Assembly: GCF_024508315.1 (NCBI RefSeq)
Contig: NZ_CP101987.1
Coordinates: 2,480,001 to 2,544,000, forward strand
From: Cellulomonas xiejunii
GTDB taxonomy: Bacteria; Actinomycetota; Actinomycetes; Actinomycetales; Cellulomonadaceae
Direction: 5' to 3'
DNA length: 64,000 bases
The stretch's first letter is position 1; each line of letters begins with the position of its first letter. Position numbers and translations under genes: made by a program. The notes under the pieces were generated by a model. That model saw nothing but the letters and a program-made list of their open reading frames with translations. It did no database searches and was not told the origin of the DNA. Below are positions 25,944 through 34,736 of this stretch, piece by piece.

Positions 25944-27935
25944 TCACCGTCCACCCGACGGTCGGGAGCGGGCGAGCACGCCACCGACGAACCCGAGGAC
26001 GGCGCCGAGCAGCACGAGGGCCAGACCACCCCCCGGTGTCCCGAGGATCCCGGCGGTGAGCGCGACGAGCACCATGAGCAGCGCCGCGAACCGGATCCCC
26101 CGGCCGTTCGAGCCGTTCAGGCCGATCAGCATGAGCAGCGCCAGCACCAGCACGAGGACGGTCGAGCCGACCGTGGCGGTGAACGCGATCGCCTCGCGGT
26201 CACCCTCGAACGCGCTCGACGCCACCCAGACGATCGCCTGGGGGTCGACCATCCGGCCGAGCCACGGCAGCAGCGCCCCCAGGCCCGCGAGCACCGCCCC
26301 GAGCACGACGAGCCACCGCTTGGCGACCGGCCGACGGTCCGGCGTCGACTGGCTGAGCACCGCCTCCGTCTCGACCGCCTCCCGACCGTCGGACGCCGAG
26401 ATCCGCAGCCGCCGCGAGGACGACGTCCCGGCGGGCGGGGTCGCGGAGTCGACCGCGACCCGCACCGTGCCCACCTGCCCGCCCGGCACCACGATCACCG
26501 CGGGTGTGAAGGCGAGGCGCGCGGTGCCGAGCTCGTCCGCCCCCGACAGCTGGACCTGGAGCGGGTCGCGGCCTCGGCGGTTGTCGACGTGGACCAGGTA
26601 CGCGCCGTGCCGCCGCTGCGTCACGAGCGTCTGCGGCTCGACCCACAGCCGTGCCGTGCCGATCGGCGCAGGCCGCGCGACCGCCTCCAGCACGCCGGGC
26701 ACCTCCACGTCGGTCGTCCCGTCATTCGCGACCACGACGAACGGGTGGGACCGGGTGGTCCCGGGCGGTGGGGCCGGCGTCCGTGCGCGCCCGGGGACCC
26801 GGGCGGCCCTGCCCGCGGGCACGACGAGCCGGCTTTCCACGAACGAGAGCGTGACCTGGTGGGCCGGGTCCCGGCCCTCGAGCGTCACCGCGGCAGCCTC
26901 GTGCCCGGCGCGGTTGTCCACGACGAGCTCGAACCGCACGGCCTTCCCGTTCTCGGACCGCAGCCGGCCGGGCTCCATCCGCAGGACGACCGGCACATGG
27001 GGTGCCGGTGCAGCGGTGCGCTGGACCAGCGTGACGGACGTGCTGACCTGGCCCTCCTCGGCCACCCCCGTGAGCGTGAACTGCCGGGTCACCTCGGATC
27101 CTGGCGTCGCCGCCGGCGCCGTGACCCGCACGCTCACGTCGACGCTCTCGCCGGGCGGGACGTCCACCTGGGGCGGCACGAACCGAGCGCGGACGACGTC
27201 CTGCGGGTCGTGCACGGCCAGCCGGTAGTGACGCGGGAAGTTGGCCGAGCGGTTGTCGAACGACAGCGTGACTACGCCCTCGTCCGCGTCCGCCAGCTGC
27301 AGGAGCGCCGGTCGCGCCGTCAGCGTCGGCGGCGGCCCCGCGCGAGGCACCGTCAGCGCGACCTGCACGGGCGTGGCCTTGGTGGCATCGACGCAGGAGC
27401 GCACGACGAGGTCCAGGACGAGCCGTTGCGCGACGGCGAGGATCCCCGGCCGGGTCGCGAACGTCACGACGACCGTGCGGGACTCCCCCGGCAGGAGGTG
27501 CGCCTCCTCATGGGTCACGACGAGCCACGGCAGCGGGTCGACGGGGTGGATCACGAGGCCGTCCACGAGCTCCGAGACGTTCCTCAGCAGGACGGTCGTG
27601 GTGCCGGGCTCGTCCGGGGCCACGACGACGTCGGCCGTCTCGACCCTCGCCACAGGAGCCTTCACGTGGGGGTCGGCGCGGGGGGCCGGGGGGTCCTCCC
27701 GAGCGAGAAGCAGCTCGAGGTCCGAGATCTCGGGCTCCGTGGTCGGAGCGGGGGACTTCGGTGCGGGGGGCGTCGGCGCACCTGCCGCCGAGGTGGAGCT
27801 CGCTCCATCGGGCACGGTCGGCACCGCGGGCGTCGTCGCCGCGCCGCCCCAGGCCACGTAGGCGCCGCACGTGGCGCAGAAGGTCACGCTCGACGCGTTC
27901 GACGCCCCGCACGCGGAGCAGATGCGGTCCGTCAT
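25944..27935 (-). CDS. Zinc-ribbon / repeated beta-sandwich / four-TM membrane protein of unknown function
   Basis: 663 residues. The N-terminal zinc ribbon has CSACG and FCATCG (Cys 6, 9, 20, 23). A Pro/Thr-rich linker reaches residue 70. Then come at least three Ig/NEW3-like beta-sandwich repeats, each with an N-terminal VETADVVVAPDEPG- or VEPQTL-like strand, a central VDNRAG or VDNRRG turn and a VPPGESVDVSV- or VPAGRAARV-like edge. The C-terminal 150 residues hold four hydrophobic helices. No signal peptide is present, so the sandwiches are predicted to sit on the cytoplasmic face. It is divergent from the lipase/caspase operon with a 315-base shared region, and I infer a possible link. 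No enzymatic motif is seen. Confidence 0.75.
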   Translation of the reverse strand: MTDRICSACGASNASSVTFCATCGAYVAWGGAATTPAVPTVPDGASSTSAAGAPTPPAPKSPAPTTEPEISDLELLLAREDPPAPRADPHVKAPVARVETADVVVAPDEPGTTTVLLRNVSELVDGLVIHPVDPLPWLVVTHEEAHLLPGESRTVVVTFATRPGILAVAQRLVLDLVVRSCVDATKATPVQVALTVPRAGPPPTLTARPALLQLADADEGVVTLSFDNRSANFPRHYRLAVHDPQDVVRARFVPPQVDVPPGESVDVSVRVTAPAATPGSEVTRQFTLTGVAEEGQVSTSVTLVQRTAAPAPHVPVVLRMEPGRLRSENGKAVRFELVVDNRAGHEAAAVTLEGRDPAHQVTLSFVESRLVVPAGRAARVPGRARTPAPPPGTTRSHPFVVVANDGTTDVEVPGVLEAVARPAPIGTARLWVEPQTLVTQRRHGAYLVHVDNRRGRDPLQVQLSGADELGTARLAFTPAVIVVPGGQVGTVRVAVDSATPPAGTSSSRRLRISASDGREAVETEAVLSQSTPDRRPVAKRWLVVLGAVLAGLGALLPWLGRMVDPQAIVWVASSAFEGDREAIAFTATVGSTVLVLVLALLMLIGLNGSNGRGIRFAALLMVLVALTAGILGTPGGGLALVLLGAVLGFVGGVLARSRPSGGR

Positions 27936-28250
27936 CGCTCACCCCGCTCGTCGCGCTCGGCTCGCACTGCAGGCATACTGAAGGAGAGTCGCTCGCAGGC
28001 GCGTGGATACGTCCAGCCGAGCACGTGGCGGCGCATCGCGCGACGCCATGACGGAGAGCGTGCGCGAAAGGGCATCAGCGCCGCCCTCATGGCCACGACC
28101 GCTGACGACCGGGCGCCTCACGGCGGGTGACGAGCCGTTCCCCCCCACCTCGTCGCACCACGACATGCTCGTCGCGCCCTGGCCGGCATCGACGTCGAGC
28201 GCCATGCTGAGCGTCCCGGGACGACGGCGGACGGCGCACAGGAGGCGACG
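27936..28250. other. Shared upstream region of the zinc-ribbon gene and the lipase/caspase operon
   Basis: 315 bases without a convincing gene. The plus-strand end holds AGGAGG (28240-28245), an ideal ribosome-binding site for the lipase. CATACT at 27974-27979 could be a plus-strand -10 and, read on the other strand, CAGTAT is close to a minus -10; both lack good -35 boxes. The region probably contains the promoters of both transcription units. Confidence 0.45.
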
Positions 28251-29597
28251 ATGGCGACGCGGAGCAGTCGGCCGACGATCCTCGACGCCGTCCTCGTGGT
28301 GCCGGGCACGATGGGCAGCGAGCTGCGCGACGCCGAGGACAGGGTCGTCTGGGGCCTCGCCCCGTCGCTCGCGGCCCAGCGCTGGCTCGGCGGCCGCACC
28401 ACGGAGCTGCACGTGACCGAGGAGGAGCGGGCCGGCTCGACCCGGCTGCGCCCGACACGCCTGCTGCGCGCGCCGGCCTTCATGCCGGTCCTGCGCGGGG
28501 TGGAGCCCTACACGGACCTGCTGAGGCAGCTGTGCGGGCGCGCGGCAGCACCCGCAGCGGTCGCCGAGTTCCCCTACGACTGGCGCCTCGGCATCGACGT
28601 CTCGGCACCGCGCCTCGCATCCGCGGGCTTCGCGCACCTCGAGCGGTGGCGTACGCAGGTCCGGGACGAGAGGCTCGGCGACCCGGACGACGTCCGTTTG
28701 ACGATCGTGGCGCACTCGATGGGAGGTCTCGTGACGCTGCAGGCCGCCAGGCACCACGGGCTGGCCGAGGTCCTGCGTCAGGTCGTCACGCTGGGCACGC
28801 CGTACTTCGGCGCCGTCAAGGCCGTGCAGACCCTGGTGGCCGGTCGCGGCGCGCCGCTGCTGATCCCTCCCGCCGCCGCCCGGGCGCTCGCCCGGACCTG
28901 CCCGGGCCTGTACGACCTCCTTCCCCGGTACCGGTGCGTCGACGACGGCGGCACGTTGCGGAGCCTCGACACCGCCGACCTGGTGGCGCTCGACGCCGAC
29001 GGCGAGCTCGCCACGGAGTCGCAGAGCCGGTGGGACCGGCTGGGTCTGCGCTCCGAGCAGCCGTTGCCCTACGAGCTGCACGCGCTCGTCGGCGCCGAGC
29101 AGCCGACCGCGCAGAGCGTCCGCCTCGCATCCGGCGACGCCACCTTCCTGCCGTCGCTGCTCGGGGTCGACCACCGCGGCGACGCGACCGTGTACCGCGG
29201 GGCGGCGGCGCCCCTCGGCTCGGCCGCCTTCGCCCTGCCACAGCACCACGGCCCGCTGGCGAAGACCTCGGAGGCGAGGACGTTCGTCGTGGACAAGCTG
29301 CTCGGCCGGTCCTCGGCGCCGCCCCTGGGCACCGGCGCGGTCGGTGCGGACATCCCCGACGTCGCGGCGCCCGGCGAGGTGCTCGAAGTCGTGGTGACGG
29401 GAGCGGAGGGCTTCGGCGACGTCGCCGTGACGAGCACCTACCTCGAGTCCGGCGGGCCTGCGCGCTGGGCCGGGCACGTCCTCGGTGACGGCCGTGTCGT
29501 CTTCCGCCACGAAGGCCTGCCCCCCGGGCTGCACCGCGTCGAGGTCCGTTCCGGTGGGTGGTCGCCGGTGTCCGACGTCCTCCTCGTCGGCGCATGA
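28251..29597 (+). CDS. LCAT-like alpha/beta-hydrolase (predicted intracellular lipase/phospholipase)
   Basis: 448 residues from ATG 28251. VLVVPGTMGSELRD (14-27) is the oxyanion-side motif of lecithin:cholesterol acyltransferase-like hydrolases; PYDWRLG follows; LTIVAHSMGGLV (150-161) holds the nucleophile Ser156; RGDATVYRGAA (Asp311) and the QHHGPL segment (His332/333) complete a plausible triad. There is no signal peptide, so it should act inside the cell. After a flexible linker (about 350-372) comes a C-terminal beta-sandwich domain. The stop overlaps the caspase-STAND start (ATGA), so the two proteins are made together. Membrane phospholipid is the likely substrate by family; no experimental basis is visible here. 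Confidence 0.85.
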   Translation: MATRSSRPTILDAVLVVPGTMGSELRDAEDRVVWGLAPSLAAQRWLGGRTTELHVTEEERAGSTRLRPTRLLRAPAFMPVLRGVEPYTDLLRQLCGRAAAPAAVAEFPYDWRLGIDVSAPRLASAGFAHLERWRTQVRDERLGDPDDVRLTIVAHSMGGLVTLQAARHHGLAEVLRQVVTLGTPYFGAVKAVQTLVAGRGAPLLIPPAAARALARTCPGLYDLLPRYRCVDDGGTLRSLDTADLVALDADGELATESQSRWDRLGLRSEQPLPYELHALVGAEQPTAQSVRLASGDATFLPSLLGVDHRGDATVYRGAAAPLGSAAFALPQHHGPLAKTSEARTFVVDKLLGRSSAPPLGTGAVGADIPDVAAPGEVLEVVVTGAEGFGDVAVTSTYLESGGPARWAGHVLGDGRVVFRHEGLPPGLHRVEVRSGGWSPVSDVLLVGA

Positions 29598-32500
29598 GCA
29601 GCCTCCGGCTGATCACGGTCGGCCTGTCGTCGTACCCGAAGGTGTCCGCGTGGCGGGTCGACGAGGCCGAGCCGTGCAGACGGCAGGTGGTCAAGAGCTT
29701 CACCCGGCACGGGTTCGACGTCGAGGACTGGACCCCGCGCGCCACCACCGAACAGATCGGCAGCCTGTGGAAGGAGTTCCTGCGGGCGAGCGACGACGTC
29801 TCGCACGTCATCTACTGGATCGGGCACGGGACGTACGGCGAGAGCTACGTCGCCGCTCTCGCCGACAGCGACGCGCGGCTGAACTCGTTCACCGGCATGG
29901 ACTCCGACATGCTGCGCAAGGCGCTCCAGGAGCGCGTGCGGCGCCTTGCCGCCGCCGACTCCGACCGGTGGGTGCTGGTCGTGCTCGACACCTGCGCATC
30001 TCAGCGCGGTGCGTGGGACGTGTTCCGCGGGTTCCAGGACGCCCCGGCCAACTTCGGCATCGTCGGCACCGGGGACGGCGCGGCGTTCGCCGGCCGGTTC
30101 ACCGAGGAGCTCGAGACCGTGCTGGACAGCTTCGGGCCCAACGAGACGGCCGGCGTCCGTCTCAACGTCCTGGTCGAGCGGCTGAGCGCCCGGCTCGGGT
30201 GGCCACCGCGGGTGCACGCCCAGTTCTCGCCGACGGCGAGCTTCCCGAGCCGGTCCGAGGGCCCGACCTTCACGGCCCCGCTCGACGTCTACGCCGAGCT
30301 GCGCCAGGTGCTGGCGGACGCACCGGCCGCGCTGCGCAACCACTTCTACGCCCGCGCCCAGGGCAGCGAGATCGGCACGCCGGCATGGCACTTCACGGGC
30401 AGGGTGACGGAACGTCGCAGGATCACGGCGTGGCTGCGCGAAGCGCGCCGGGGGATGTACGCGGTGACCGGCGAGCCGGGCGCCGGCAAGTCCGCCCTGA
30501 TCGGCATGGTGCTGGCCAGCACCGACGAGAGCGTGCTCGCCGCCCTGGACGCCGCCGGGCACGCGCCGCTTGCCGACGACCTGCGACCCACCGACGTCCC
30601 CGTCGACGCCGCGATCCACCTGTCCGGTCTGACGATCGGCGAGGTCACGGCAGAGCTCGCCCACCTGCTGGGCGCTACCGGTGCGCACTCGCCGGACGGG
30701 CTGGTCGGCGCACTGGCCCGACGCGGACCTCTGACCGTCGTCGCGGACGCACTCGACGAGTGCCGCGACCCGTTCACCGTCGCGTCGCTCCTGGCGAAGA
30801 TCGCCGCGTTGCCGAGGGTGCGGGTGCTGGTCGGGACGCGGCAGTCCCTGCACGAGGACCCGGACGACCCCGCACCGGTGGACCAGGCCCTGGCGGACGC
30901 GCTCGGCCCGATGACCCGGCTGCACCTGGAACGCGAGCCCGGAGCCGTCGAGCAGTACGTGACCGACCGGCTCCTCCTGGCGGGCAGCAGCCTTCCCCGC
31001 GAGCGCGTCGAGGCCGTGGCACGACAGGTCGCGGCACATCAGCAACCGTTCCTGTTCGCCCGGCTGGCCGTGCACGAGATCATCGCCGAGCCTGGGCTCG
31101 GTCACGACGACGACGCCCTCGCCGACGTGCTCAGCCGGGGGCACCGCGGACTCTTCGCGCACGCGTTCGAGCGCCTGCAGCACCATGACGAGCGCACCGC
31201 CGCACTGGTGAGGTGCCTCGCCTACGCGCGCGGCGGAGGGTTCCCGCGCTCCGGCAACGTGTGGGCGACGGTCACCAGCGCGCTGTCGGGCGAGGACGTG
31301 ACCGACGTGCACGTCGCGGCAGCGCTGCGCGACGCCGCTCCCTACGTCATGGAGAGCAGCGAGGGGCGCGAGGCCGTCTACAGGCTCGCTCACCGCACCT
31401 TCGTGGACTTCTTCCGCGTGGTGGACTCCGGTGATGACGGTCGGTCGGCCCAGCGCCCACCGACGTCTCCCGCATCCGACGAGGCCCGCATCGTCGCGGG
31501 ACTCTGCTCGCTCGAGCCGGATGGTGCTCACCCCACGCCGTACGTGCGCAGCCATCTCGCCGAGCACGTGAGCGCGGCAGACGACTGGGATCGCTTCGCC
31601 GTCGAGCACCCCGGCCTCCTCGCGGCGCTCGACCCGCTGACGGTGCGCGGGGAAGGGCTGCGGATGCTTCTCGGTCGGCAGGCACCGCCGCCACTGGTCG
31701 CGGTGACGATGATGGAGGCGGACGCGCTCGCAGCCCTCGACGGACCCGGGCGGGCCTTCCTCCGGACGATCTGCGCGCACCAGCTCGGAGTCGAGGGCGA
31801 GGGCATGCACGACCCGCGCGTCGTGCACGCAGACCTGCAGGCGTCGACGGTGCATGTCGCGATCGAGGCCGCCGGCCGGGTCACCAGCCTGGCGTCCGGC
31901 CGCCTCGAGGACGGCCGCGCGGTGGTGGCCGCCGTGACGAGGAATCCTTGGGCCACGATCCGGTTCTGGGACCCGCTGACCGGGGCGCCATGGGGACCCG
32001 TGATCTTCCCGACGAGGACAACGTCCGTCGAGCCCTCGGACCGCTTGTGGTGGGTCACACTCCCCGGTGGCCGGCCTGCCGTCACCCGGAGCAAGGGCGC
32101 ACCGACGCTCTTCGACGCCACCACGGGCGACGTGCTGGCGGCGGATCTTGGCGAGTTCACGCGACTCCGGACGATGGTCGACGGCCGGCTGGCGATCCTG
32201 TCCCTCGACGCCGCCGACGAGCGCGCCGACTCCCTCGTCCCGCGCACCACGGGAGTCCGGCTCCGCGTCCTCCTGAGCCAAGAGGTGGTGGCGTCGTTCG
32301 ACACCGGTGAGGTGAGGCAGGCCGACCTCACGAGCGTCGACGGCCGGGACGTGATCGTCGTCTCCGGTCGCTTCGGTGTGGATCTCGTCGACGTCGCGGG
32401 CGGCCGGCGCAGGCGGCTCGTCCCGGACGTCAGCGCGGGCGAGGTCGAGGCCGGTGTCGTCAACGGCCGACCCTGGGTCGCAGTAGGCACGCTCGCAGGC

Positions 32501-33805
32501 GCAGTCGTCGTGGCGGACCCATCCGGCATCCAGAGCGCATGGACGGTAGCTCGGACGGGCGCATTCATCCGCGAGCTTCGATGGGGAGCGGGCGGAGAAC
32601 TGGTCGTCAGCGTCGACGACCGCGTCTGGTTCGTCGATCCGTTCGGCTCCTCCGTTCCTCGCATCGTGCCCGCTGCGTCCTCGATCGCCAGCCCGATCGC
32701 GCTGGGCCACTCGGTCGAGCGAACTCTCGCGGTGACGGCGGACAGCTCGAAGCTCAAGCTCTGGGACCACGCGTCTGGGCTGGACACCAGACGCGAACGC
32801 TCGGCCCTCGCGCAGGACGCCGCCTACCTGGTGACAGGGCACGGCCCGCAACTCGCAGAGACGTTGAGGGACGAGCGCCTCGTGCTCGTGTCCGCCACCG
32901 CTCGACGACTGCTCGGCCACAATCGCTTCCTCCCCCATCCGGTCGTCGCCCGGCGGCTCCGGTCAGGTCGTTCAGTCGTCGCCCAAGGGCGAGCCGTCTG
33001 GGACGCCGACACCGGCGAGCTCATGGGTGAGCTCGCGATCGACCCTGAGCTGGCGACCGACCCGTCCGAGCGTCTCGCCCACATCACCGACGTCGCTGAA
33101 GCACCCGGCGATGCAGTCCTCGTCACGTCTGTCGGCCCACGCACCGAAGTGTGCGCGTTGGGCACGCGGAGAAGGACGCTGATGGCTCCGAGGAAGCGGA
33201 ACCCTGCTGCCCTCCTCGAACTCTCCGGGACGGGCGTGCTGCACCTGCAGAGGGGCGAGTGCGACTTCCCCCGTGAGATGAGGTGCGCTGCCGAAGCCTG
33301 GCGGGTCACCGACGAGGACGGACTGACCCACCAACCACAGCTGGTCTGGTCCCGCCCGACAGGGAGCCACATCGCCGACATCGTCTCAGGGACGTGGTCG
33401 GGCACCGACGTGGCTGCACTCCTGACCATGGCCGAGCTCATGCTTGTCGAGGGTGCGTCAGGCGAGGTGATCGCCTCTGTCCCAGAACCTGGCATCACGC
33501 GCGTGGCCTTCGGTTCGGGCCCGGAAGGGCAGCGCCTGCTCGCGACCGCGGGCAGCCGTCACGTCGGCGTCTGGGTGGTCGACCAGGCTTCCGCTCGGCG
33601 CGTCGCCACCTACCCGCTGGCACGCCGCAAGGTCCTCGCCATGCTGATCGACGGCAGCCATCTCCACGTCGCGTTCGAGGACGGCGGGATCGCCGTCGAC
33701 GTGAGCACCGACCTGGCGGCAGCGACCCCGCGGGCCCGTGACGAGAAGGCGCAGCTCCGACGCCACGCCGGGTGGCTCCGCGAACGACAGCCGGACGGCA
33801 CATGA
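29594..33805 (+). CDS. Caspase-like peptidase / STAND NTPase / beta-propeller fusion protein
   Basis: 1403 residues. Residues 5-235 are a caspase-fold (C14) peptidase: VIYWIGHGTYGE holds catalytic His78 and LVVLDTCASQ holds Cys134. Residues 260-650 form a STAND/NACHT-type NTPase: a FTGR entry, Walker A GEPGAGKS (293-300), Walker B VVADALDEC (382-390), sensor VLVGTR, then a winged-helix/helical region (YRLAHRTFVDFF). Residues 700-1400 are repeated beta-blades with degenerate WD motifs (RFWDPLTG, LFDATTG, LWDHASG, VWDADTG), i.e. a propeller sensor. The layout (effector, switch, sensor) is that of bacterial NLR-like proteins. Translation is coupled to the lipase gene by a four-base overlap. The last third looks less GC-rich than the window average. 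Confidence 0.9.
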   Translation: MSSLRLITVGLSSYPKVSAWRVDEAEPCRRQVVKSFTRHGFDVEDWTPRATTEQIGSLWKEFLRASDDVSHVIYWIGHGTYGESYVAALADSDARLNSFTGMDSDMLRKALQERVRRLAAADSDRWVLVVLDTCASQRGAWDVFRGFQDAPANFGIVGTGDGAAFAGRFTEELETVLDSFGPNETAGVRLNVLVERLSARLGWPPRVHAQFSPTASFPSRSEGPTFTAPLDVYAELRQVLADAPAALRNHFYARAQGSEIGTPAWHFTGRVTERRRITAWLREARRGMYAVTGEPGAGKSALIGMVLASTDESVLAALDAAGHAPLADDLRPTDVPVDAAIHLSGLTIGEVTAELAHLLGATGAHSPDGLVGALARRGPLTVVADALDECRDPFTVASLLAKIAALPRVRVLVGTRQSLHEDPDDPAPVDQALADALGPMTRLHLEREPGAVEQYVTDRLLLAGSSLPRERVEAVARQVAAHQQPFLFARLAVHEIIAEPGLGHDDDALADVLSRGHRGLFAHAFERLQHHDERTAALVRCLAYARGGGFPRSGNVWATVTSALSGEDVTDVHVAAALRDAAPYVMESSEGREAVYRLAHRTFVDFFRVVDSGDDGRSAQRPPTSPASDEARIVAGLCSLEPDGAHPTPYVRSHLAEHVSAADDWDRFAVEHPGLLAALDPLTVRGEGLRMLLGRQAPPPLVAVTMMEADALAALDGPGRAFLRTICAHQLGVEGEGMHDPRVVHADLQASTVHVAIEAAGRVTSLASGRLEDGRAVVAAVTRNPWATIRFWDPLTGAPWGPVIFPTRTTSVEPSDRLWWVTLPGGRPAVTRSKGAPTLFDATTGDVLAADLGEFTRLRTMVDGRLAILSLDAADERADSLVPRTTGVRLRVLLSQEVVASFDTGEVRQADLTSVDGRDVIVVSGRFGVDLVDVAGGRRRRLVPDVSAGEVEAGVVNGRPWVAVGTLAGAVVVADPSGIQSAWTVARTGAFIRELRWGAGGELVVSVDDRVWFVDPFGSSVPRIVPAASSIASPIALGHSVERTLAVTADSSKLKLWDHASGLDTRRERSALAQDAAYLVTGHGPQLAETLRDERLVLVSATARRLLGHNRFLPHPVVARRLRSGRSVVAQGRAVWDADTGELMGELAIDPELATDPSERLAHITDVAEAPGDAVLVTSVGPRTEVCALGTRRRTLMAPRKRNPAALLELSGTGVLHLQRGECDFPREMRCAAEAWRVTDEDGLTHQPQLVWSRPTGSHIADIVSGTWSGTDVAALLTMAELMLVEGASGEVIASVPEPGITRVAFGSGPEGQRLLATAGSRHVGVWVVDQASARRVATYPLARRKVLAMLIDGSHLHVAFEDGGIAVDVSTDLAAATPRARDEKAQLRRHAGWLRERQPDGT

Positions 33806-33849
33806 AGCACGAAGGCCTCCCTCCGTGCGGAGGGAGGCCTTCGTGCTTC
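33804..33849. terminator. Perfect 21-bp hairpin terminator after the caspase-STAND gene
   Basis: 33804-33824 pairs perfectly with 33829-33849 around a GTGC tetraloop. The hairpin starts inside the stop codon (TGA 33803-33805) and ends two bases before the 3' end of the tRNA gene on the other strand, so it can serve both. Confidence 0.9.
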
Positions 33850-33851
33850 GG

Positions 33852-33924
33852 TGGAGCTGAGGGGACTCGAACCCCTGACCCCCTGCATGCCATGCAGGTG
33901 CGCTACCAGCTGCGCCACAGCCCC
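33852..33924 (-). tRNA. tRNA-Ala (anticodon GGC)
   Basis: 73 bases with a full cloverleaf. The acceptor stem GGGGCTG/CAGCTCC contains the G3-T70 pair that identifies alanine tRNAs; the discriminator base is A. The anticodon loop ATGGCAT lies between CCTGC and GCAGG, and the T arm contains GGTTCGAGTCC. CCA is not encoded. Confidence 0.97.
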
Positions 33925-34037
33925 GTGGCCCGCGAGCGGACCTCGACGCCCCTGGGGGCGCCCCGAGAGTCTAGGACGAACGAGCGGCGAAGCGCCAATC
34001 GCGTCCCGGCGACCGCGGTGTGACGTGCGACGCGTCG

Positions 34038-34736
34038 TCAGTCCGGGTCTCGGGTCGCGTCGTCCGCGTCCCGCTCGGCCGGCTCCGGGTCGGGCCCGGC
34101 ATTCCAGTCGGACGACGCGTCGGTCGGTCCGATGTTGTAGCCGAGCAACCGCCAGGCGGGCTCCACGTCGGGGCCCGACGTCGTCATCTCCGCCCAGTGG
34201 GCGTTGTGCATGCCGACCAGGCCACGCCATGCGGGGGCCTGGCCGAGCAGCTCCGCCACGAGCGAGCCCAGTGCGGCACCGTGCGACACGATCACCACGT
34301 CACCGCGCCCGGGGGTGCGAGCCACATGGTCCCGCACAGCCGCCGACACGCGCGCGGCCACGTCGGCGCGCGACTCGGCACCCACCCCCGCCGGGTCGCC
34401 GCCCGCCCGCCACGCCGTGAACTCCCCCGGCCAGCCGACCTCGATCTCCTGACCGGTCAGGCCCTCCCAGGCGCCGAAGGCCCGCTCACGCAGCCGGGGG
34501 TCGAGCTCGACCGGGACGTCGAGCGCGCGGCTCAGGTACGTCGCCGTCTCCACGGTACGCGTCAGGTCGGACGCGACGATGCGCGCCGGCCGGTGCCGGA
34601 CCGCCAGCCGGGCCGCCGACGTCCGGGCCTGCCAGTGGCCCACCTCGTCCAGCGGGATGTCGATCTGGCCCTGCAGCCGCGCCTGGGAGTTGTACGCGGT
34701 GCGGGCGTGCCGCCAGAGCAGCAGACGCTGGGTCAC
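34038..34736 (-). CDS. Histidine phosphatase (phosphoglycerate mutase superfamily, GpgP-like)
   Basis: 232 residues. LLLWRHARTAYN (catalytic His within RHA), SDLTRTVETA, RERAFGAWEGLTGQE and VVIVSHGAALG (second His) are the four superfamily blocks. The gene order nadD, rsfS, phosphatase matches Mycobacterium tuberculosis, where the homologous position holds GpgP (Rv2419c), a glucosyl-3-phosphoglycerate phosphatase. Substrate assignment here is inference. Its start overlaps the rsfS stop by four bases. The last 40 residues are acidic and variable. Confidence 0.88.
   Translation of the reverse strand: MTQRLLLWRHARTAYNSQARLQGQIDIPLDEVGHWQARTSAARLAVRHRPARIVASDLTRTVETATYLSRALDVPVELDPRLRERAFGAWEGLTGQEIEVGWPGEFTAWRAGGDPAGVGAESRADVAARVSAAVRDHVARTPGRGDVVIVSHGAALGSLVAELLGQAPAWRGLVGMHNAHWAEMTTSGPDVEPAWRLLGYNIGPTDASSDWNAGPDPEPAERDADDATRDPD

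Noticed and set aside
25944..33805. Contractile-injection or phage-derived cluster around the lipase/caspase operon
   Set aside because: No sheath, tube, baseplate, integrase or structural phage gene is present in or near the block.
33772..34023. Plus-strand frame with GAEGTRTPDPLHAMQVRYQL
   Set aside because: It is the well-known artefact frame read across tRNA-Ala and the terminator; the tRNA is on the other strand.
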